Shown here one piece after another: positions 57,049 through 64,000 of a DNA stretch of 64,000 bases; the first letter of the stretch is position 1; each line of letters begins with the position of its first letter. The stretch is from Liolophura sinensis (lineage: Eukaryota > Mollusca > Polyplacophora > Chitonida > Chitonidae). The notes beneath the pieces were generated by a model. The model worked only from the letters and a program-made list of their open reading frames with translations, did not search any database and was not told where the DNA came from. The position numbers and the translations under genes are program-made. The stretch lies in contig NC_088296.1 in NCBI RefSeq assembly GCF_032854445.1, positions 13,678,706 to 13,742,705 on the forward strand, in the 5' to 3' direction.

Positions 57049-60000
57049 CCCCATTTCGTTTCTTATCGCTTGTTACAAAATCACGGCGCGCCAGTTGTAA
57101 AGGGCAATGCTACCTGGATGTGTTTAAGCCATGCTGCTAGGGGCCTGTACTTTAGGCATTTACATGGGCAAAAAACCAATTAAGGTAAATTTACCTTATA
57201 AAGTTATTGTCCATATAAAGGCAAATATGCTGTGATAATATGCTGTGATAACCTCGACCGAAAATTGCTCTGTACTTAAAAGGGACAACTTTATGTTCTC
57301 CAAGGGTATATGCATAACTTCAGACATGTAAAACGCGGGTAATTACGGCAGATTGGAGTGATATCAGAAAAGGTGGGACCTACAGTTAGTGTTTGGTCCT
57401 GATTCATTTACTTAATACTAATATTATTGTTGTTTTACACCATAAGAATTTTAAATTACATAATGGAGGTAGTATTATGGGTACAGGACCAAAGATTTTT
57501 TGCGTGTTTTTTTTATTTGCGGTGGGCGGGGGGGGGGGGGGGGGCAGGGGAGAGAGAGAGACTTTAGTAAGGATCGTGAGTTCAAGAACATGTACGAAGA
57601 TGTGCTGTGTCCAGTGTGAGAAAAGTGTTTATATAAATTATCCGATATATATTGTCCCCATACAGTTTTGGTCTGGTAGCTTGTATCAGCTCGAGTGCTC
57701 AAAGACTGAATCACCGCCCTAGATCGAAGGCTTCAGCGCGGATACAAACTGCCAGAACAACACAGTGTGGTGATGTATTTATTATACTTATCACAGAAAA
57801 TACCGATACTACGCTGAATTTTTAAAAACTGTGCTTATACGCGCTTTTGGAGAGCGGGTGTGCTACAATTCGTTACTGCTGTACTTCCGAAAAAGTAAGA
57901 CCTACACATTTGCATAATTCGTGTCGGGCGTGTGGAAATACAAAACGCACGATACAATCATCACACCCATCCGATATTCGATGTGATAATACACACTCAC
58001 CACATCCGTCAGATCATCAAAAGGGCTTAATGACAGCACCCAATCCCCACACCCACCAGACATCCAAAGGGATTTTGCATTGTTTTAATGTGATTTTGGT
58101 CATATGTGATAAGAACACAGCATTTTGAGTAATTCTAGACCAGTGCTGTCAAATATATTGCAATTCACATCACTGCTTATTGCTTTTTAAGTCTCTTTAA
58201 GCCATGATGCTAGAGGGCGTGTAAATTGCTACTATTTAGCATTTACATAAACAGAATAAAGCCCTGATTGATGTAGACTGACAAGAGGCCGTACGTTTGG
58301 CCATTTGCCAGCTATCACACTGTTGTTGCTGATCTGGTCATGTCCTCTGTGCTGTACGTCCTCACTGTGATTTCCAAAGATCTTGGTGAAAGTACATAAT
58401 CCCAACACCAATCAGGTTTCCAAAAAAACTTAGTGATTGTACATTATCCCCACACCCATGAGATCTCCAAAAGGACGTAGTAGCAATACACAAACCTCAT
58501 ACTCTTTAGGTCTCTAAAAAGACTGTGTGACATTAAACCGGTTTCCAAAACAATTCAAACCGAAGGAATGATTTCATAATTGCATAATAGTAACTGCTGA
58601 ACTATTATGTTCTGTAAGACTACGAAGAACCTGAGCGTGAAACCATCGGATGTAGGTTAGATTGTAGATAGATAGCGGGTGGTGTTGCCTAATAGAAAAG
58701 ATGTAGTGCAGACGGGCTTACTAGGCCGAGATAGACCGAGAGACACATAGCAAGCATTGACATAAATCATCTAAACAGTCAGCTGTAGACACCAGGGTGT
58801 TTTTTCATGGAGATTTTCACACCGGTCTTCGTTCGCCTAGAACATTCCTTCTGTCTTTTCATCATCAATGGAAATAGTTGAATGCTTGTCCTTGCATGAA
58901 TCCGTCCTAATTTCGCACTGACAAATTTAATATAATATCTTAATTCTTTCCTAGCCTTGGAACGTCCCCTTGTAATTTACTGATCGGACTTGATGCCTAT
59001 TTTGATATATGTATATGACTAAACATCCATTGTCGGTCTTAAAGATTGCAAATAATATGATCATTTTCATAAAATTTTACTGAAAACTATTCATGAATAT
59101 TTTGGTAACATGTATATCTATATATGTTGTCATTCAAGTCTTGAAATGATGCTTTATTCACGATGATTTTAAGGAGTCACTATCGAGTCTCGTGCTGCTA
59201 TAGGTCAACACTACTACTGGAATCACTAAGCACTGTTTAAATGTTATGGACTATAAATTGTTTAAAACTGATATGAACTATAGCAACGTATACACACATT
59301 TACTCAGTCTTATTTTGGGTTAAGCCTTTGCAGATTCGACAAAAACTGAGATCGAACTCAGACATAAAGGAGATTCAAACTGCATCATAATACATGTACC
59401 TCTTTATACTTCAGATGTGAGGAGAATAGATCGTTAATAGCAGCACTCTGCGAGTCTAAAACAGTCGTATATCTGGGTAAGGCGAAACTATCCTAATCTA
59501 GTCGAAATTGACGTGTGCTGTAGACTGAGATCACCAAACTACTCCCTATTACCGTGGTTTCTTCGTAAAAGTAACACGGGACTTCTAGTTTCCCAGATTG
59601 TGACCCACTATTGTCACTTATGCACCATTAACTACATGAGCTTACATCACACTAAAAGACAACTATACCTAGGCAGGCATATTCCACTGAGCACATGGAA
59701 AAAGGAAATGCCAGAAGAAGGTTGACCCAGTAAGGAGGGGGTTGAAACAACTGTGGGTAAGGCGTCATATTAGGTGTCTTCAGCTCGTTGTTTCATTGAC
59801 CTGCGCGTGAATGTTTTTGCTGTAAAAAGGCTACAAAAAGTGAGAAAAGCCGTAGTGTTAGTTGACATGCAGATTGAACATAGTTATCTTGGACAGTGGA
59901 TGTAAAAATAAACAAAAGCAGGTGATACATTTCATTCATGTGTTTAAATAATTAAGGTTTTAAGATAGACTTTACAGTCCTTTCTCTAATGAAAGATAAA

Positions 60001-61057
60001 GCATGACATATCCGGGTAAAATCACAGTCCTTCGTCATGCTACCGAGAAACATTCTGGCCTAGTGTTCTCATCAGTTTTTGTTCTACTGTGATGGATGAC
60101 GCGCTAAATGTAATGCCCATGGTAAACACAACAGTGATGTTTATTTAATCGTCTCTGGTATATTGAAATGTCTCTCTACCCACTTGGACACACAAGAATA
60201 AATTTGTAGGGGTGGGATGGGCAGGTGCTGTCAGTCGTGTGAAACAAGCTACTGGGCTTGCAGACACTCCGTAAGACCTGCTATACTTGTATGGGCCATG
60301 ATATTCATGTAACATGTAGGACATTTTCGTCATTCAAAATCATGCTATGATCCACGTGTACATGTGTAAACCTACATGTACTAACAGGTTACCATGGTAT
60401 TGTGTCTTGAATAGTTTAGTAGGTCTCTCTGTATGCGTACTATTAACTTCTGTAAAGCTCACAGTAGTAAATGCATATACTATAATATGCGCACTGAATA
60501 CAGGGCTGGATATAATAGGAGAGCGCTCTACTGCTTTTGAGGTTATCCACTCTAAATACAAATAGACAGTGTTTAAACATTATCATTTAGTCTTATCGAT
60601 GTTTTCCGTCATCTCAGTATTACTTTAGGTTGTGTAGCGCAAGAAAGGCCATCAAACATTTTCATGTCGACTTTTGTACATGTATTAGAATGTATTTGAA
60701 TCAGTAGCCTATTACTTATCTCCACTTTATAAAAAAAGCATTATCCGTACATCCACCGCTGTCAAAAAAAATCATGCCATGAACCAGTATTTGTCATCAA
60801 AGCGATAAACTAATAGATTATATAAATAGACCACGAAAGAAAGTGACTCGTGTTGCCCAGTCTGTGTCATTCTAACAAGGAAGTATAATACATACATACA
60901 CGAGCTAGCCACATGGTATACAACATAACCTTAAATAGTGAGAAATAGTAAAGCGAGGCTTTAACAATTGTAGAACTTCAATCTATATGCACCTGGATAC
61001 AGTGGCTCGTGCATTTCAAATTTACAGAAACGGAGTACACCTCCTAAGGTGTGAAGT
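57049..61057 (+). other. Intergenic and upstream region of copy D
   Basis: About 57120-57180 and 58195-58260 share a tttaagccatg.tgctag.gg segment, and between and after them are degenerate units with cccacacccaycaga and ccaaaaggg (57955-58090, 58395-58540). A 17-G run lies at 57528-57544. From about 60090 the sequence resembles the region before copy B. No gene is seen. Confidence 0.4.
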
Positions 61058-61145
61058 ATGACATTCCCTACCCTCCCCACACGATGGGGCAAGATCCTGA
61101 TTTTGGCGAGCTTAACATTTCGACTGACAGCCACACTCGCCAAAG
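61058..61145 (+). CDS. Copy D exon 1 (signal peptide)
   Basis: 88 nt, phase 1 out; MTFPTLPTRWGKILILASLT start. Confidence 0.7.
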
Positions 61146-63469
61146 GTGAGTCTTGATAATTGGCCGATGTTTCTCCTAATCTTTTGCCTGAATTCATATT
61201 CTGTATCATTGACTAAATATTTTAATGTTGGTGTTTGTGAGAGACAGATGTTGCCTGTTCCGCCATTATTCACACCTGGGTAACATATCCGATATATGTA
61301 GTTCGACACATACCCAGTTATGTAGTGAGATGTCCTTTCAGGCATACATTAAAAAGAGCTTAACTTACAATGTTCGCGTATAGCTGGAGGTTAGAGCGAC
61401 CCGAGTCAATGAGACTAAGCCTTCGGCATACTTGTACCGGGTTGAAATTTTTCTTTGTAAGTAGCTCCATGCTGTAGATTCATAATGTTCTGTTTAGGCC
61501 CAAATCTTTGATTCCGTTGTCTCGTGAACTGTAACAGCCTTTTTGTATCTGTGTACGTTGTCTCGATTTACCTGTTTGATTATTTTAAAAAAAATAGCAT
61601 TCTCTCTCCTACCTTATACTTAATACATAAGCTGTTGTGTATGTGGAAAACCCAGGGTAGAGCAAACGACAGCAACTTCCTGATCAAACTTCTAGGCAAA
61701 CATCTACATCTACAAACTTCTACATGGGCGAGCTGAGGAAATCATCTAACTTTGGCGAGTCACTGACGAACTCTTCCACGTCAGACATACATATTTTTAC
61801 ATCTCAATGGTGACAGGCAACTGTCCTTTAAGAAACTTTAAGACTGTGCAAACGATCAAGCTAACGATCTTTTCTGTCACAAAGTCTACAAAACAGCGAC
61901 TGTGGAAATCTGCTGAAAAATGGTGTACAGGTACATTGCCGCACTGATTCTTAGGTTACGTATTTGTACTGTTAATTTCTGCATGGACCATTAGTTTATT
62001 CTCAGCAGTATATACTTTCAACATATTTTAGTACAAGTACAGAGTATACAATCAATAACACTGTGCATGGAAAAAAGCTAACACGTTCAATACGGAAAAT
62101 TTTGTTCTGTGCATTTTCTACCATCCACACCGTAGAGGGGTTTTGGCCTCACCATCCCCAGCTATTACACATTAAGGAAGCAGAATTGTAAATGTTTTCA
62201 CCCAGATTTGACTGACTTATGTTATTACGTGTTGGAGCTGAAAAATGTGGGCCAAACGCACTGTGTGGTTATGGAACTAGATGTGACACCAAGACGCCTC
62301 AGTGTGTATGCCTCTCTGACAACGGCGACCTAAAGGAGAGGGCGGGTAATCCTTTCTCTACATTTTACTGTTTAGGTAAGTTGAATATTTTTCGTATCTG
62401 TGAAATACAGCACTGCTTGATCATCAGATGATAGCACGATTGTATACGTTGACTTTTCTCACATCCTAGGTGGTGTACTTTATATACTTTAGAGATTGTT
62501 TAAAAAGATATAGTTGCAACTGACATGACGTAGTAAGCTTGTCCAGTTATGGTGATGGAACAAATTTAGCGCTTGGTTATGGAACAAGATGTGACACCAA
62601 TAGGACTCACAACGCCGCATTGAGGACGTTGTGTGATGGTAATCCTTTGTCTACGTTACACTTTTTGGGTAAGTTGAACATTTACAGTATTAATACAATA
62701 GAGCACACTTCTTGATCATGAGGTTATATCACTAATAAATGCTTTTTGATTTTATACTGTGAAGGACTGGGTGAAGGCCAAGCAGATACATCTAACATCG
62801 TATGGTTATCATACCCTGATAGTGTATGTGAAAATACATGCACGATAAGGTAGATTACGTGTATGTGGAAATGTGAAGTGCCTCCTCATTTCAGACTGAC
62901 CAGTCATGTAGCATTTCTTCGCATTGCAGTAATTTTACAAGTCTGACGCAGAAAGGAAAAGAGAGGTCTGGCCCACTGGTCTCTTTATTTGGGGAAGGGC
63001 GGGGGGGGAGGGGGGGGGGGGGGGGTATTTTACACGGTGTGAATATACCGGGCAGATAATGTGGTCTTAAGCAAGCGTTCTAATGAGAAAAAAAACAAAA
63101 CCGGAAAAGCTTATGAAATGAACGGTATCCGTGGGGATATGGATTGTCAAATGAGTGGTCAAAATTACAGGCTTATACAGAGTGACGTTGTAGAGTAATA
63201 CATGTAGAAATTGCACAAATGACGGATCCGGTTTAACTGTCATTATCCAAAGGACCAGAAGTTATAAAAACACATTTGTTTGCATGTCTGTGGTGGTAAT
63301 CAGCATTGATTGTCTGTGTCCTAAGGAAAGGGAATCACAGAATGTGGAGATCAGCTGTGTGGATACAAAGCAGAATGTAAAACGGACAGGAGTGGGTGTA
63401 GATGCTCATCCAGAAATGTTGTAGGAACAGAACTGAAGGGCACATCTCCATCCCTGTGGTACTGCGTGG
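61058..63469 (+). CDS. Receptor copy D, 5' part (exons 1-3), runs off the window
   Basis: Exon 1 61058-61145 (signal peptide, donor gtgagt), exon 2 62229-62375 (module 1, donor gtaagt), exon 3 63326-63469 (module 2, donor gtaagt). Exons 4-8 would be to the right of the window. All three exons are open with six cysteines in each module. The position of the exon 2 acceptor reads ttattac instead of ttattag, so exon 2 may be skipped; as it is phase 1-1, skipping keeps the frame. An in-frame TGA lies two codons before the ATG, which fixes the start. An extra degenerate exon 2 lies at 62547-62668. Confidence 0.65.
61146..62228 (+). other. Copy D intron 1
   Basis: No feature seen apart from similarity to the starts of intron 1 in B and C. 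Confidence 0.4.
62229..62375 (+). CDS. Copy D exon 2 (EGF-like module 1), acceptor AC instead of AG
   Basis: 147 nt, open, six cysteines (KCGPNALCGYGTRC start). Donor intact, acceptor lost. Confidence 0.6.
62547..62668 (+). pseudogene. Degenerate second copy of exon 2 in copy D
   Basis: Matches exon 2 at ggttatggaacaagatgtga, caccaa, ggtaatccttt.tctac and the donor gggtaagttgaac. Most cysteine codons are lost and there is no clear acceptor. Confidence 0.7.
63326..63469 (+). CDS. Copy D exon 3 (EGF-like module 2)
   Basis: 144 nt, phase 1-1, acceptor ctaag, donor gtaagt; GKGITECGDQLCGYKAEC start. Confidence 0.75.
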
Positions 63470-64000
63470 GTAAGTTAAAGTACATTAGACATGTAAAATT
63501 TCCACTGTGGCTTCAAATTAGCAAACACTTGCACAACCAAGTATGGGACAAACTACCATATGCGTGTTCCATAAAATTAGGCTCCATCACAAATTTGATG
63601 AGGTAAGCGTGCATTCAAATGTAGATTGCAAAACTTTATGGATATATGTAAATCTGAAGAACCAACCACAACGAGAGGGAATTTACTAATGTTGAGAATT
63701 TGGTTTAAATAACTGTTTCCATACATCTTCACGTATGCCTGGCAGACAAAAAGTCCGCATTTCTGAATTACTATTCGTAACATGGATTTATACAGCATTT
63801 GTTCCACTGGTTTCGTACCGAACGGAAGAATAGTTCAAGCAGTGCTTGTAGAGTACATGTAGTACTGTGTATGTCTTGTAATGTATAAATGTACGAACAC
63901 ACGCTTTAATTGGAAGATACTTAACTTATAAGATAATCATTTGATTTTACAATGAACCATGGGTAAAAAATGATGTACGAGTTCTTTACAGAATAACAAC
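63470..64000 (+). other. Copy D intron 3 (partial)
   Basis: Resembles intron 3 of C (e.g. 63720-63790 and 44695-44770; 63940-64000 and 44850-44900). No exon before the window end. Confidence 0.6.

Noticed and set aside
56201-57100. 299-codon open frame of NHSPVSTPL repeats
   Set aside because: Produced by a stop-free 27-bp repeat, with comparable frames on the opposite strand; no evidence of a gene.
59513-59725. 70-codon open frame
   Set aside because: No motif or homologous copy in the other units; length expected by chance.

Overview
The window is animal nuclear DNA, most likely from a marine invertebrate. Genes are split by GT-AG introns, the non-coding DNA is AT-rich, and there are many copies of a tRNA-derived SINE whose 3' tail (a 'GGCGTAAAACACCAATCAAATAAA'-like end, read here in many variants) I associate from memory with molluscs, brachiopods and related lophotrochozoans. 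I cannot name the species.

Positions 1 to about 9740 are the right-hand part of a decayed Polinton/Maverick (adintovirus-like) element. It carries an intact retroviral-type integrase (4605-5624, +), a protein-primed family B DNA polymerase broken by four in-frame stops and two frameshifts (5655-9280, -), a truncated hexon-like major capsid protein with one internal stop (1667-2359, +), a frameshifted packaging ATPase (2331-2940, +), a zinc-ribbon protein (9314-9592, -) and several small proteins of the kind that accompany these genes. Its left end lies outside the window.

The rest (9741-64000) is a tandem array of four related host genes, here called A, B, C and D, all on the + strand. Each encodes a predicted type I membrane protein: signal-peptide exon, three six-cysteine EGF-like modules (one exon each), two short Ser/Thr-rich stalk exons, a transmembrane exon, and a cytoplasmic exon rich in YxxV/I and YxN motifs. 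Every complete ectodomain exon that could be phased is phase 1-1. B (17876-28651) is complete and open, 8 exons and a predicted 423 residues. A (10681-14192) has only its 3' exons in view because the Polinton sits in the intron upstream; its tail is unlike B's, and one splice donor is damaged. C (40459-50503) is full length but a 1-bp insertion ends the tail early. D (61058 to beyond 63469) runs off the window and its exon 2 acceptor reads AC instead of AG.

Between the genes lie SINEs (several shared between B and C and so older than that duplication, at least one with target-site duplications found only in C), a foldback element of about 0.8 kb upstream of B, fragments of a DIRS/Ngaro-like tyrosine-recombinase retrotransposon (about 34.5-36.6 kb), a 27-bp minisatellite (56.3-57.0 kb), a 33-bp minisatellite in intron 1 of C, TA and GTGA microsatellites, and unusually many long G or C runs.

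The most noteworthy system is the receptor array: modular exons, a shared transmembrane exon and divergent or truncated signalling tails suggest a diversifying receptor family. That functional reading is inference.
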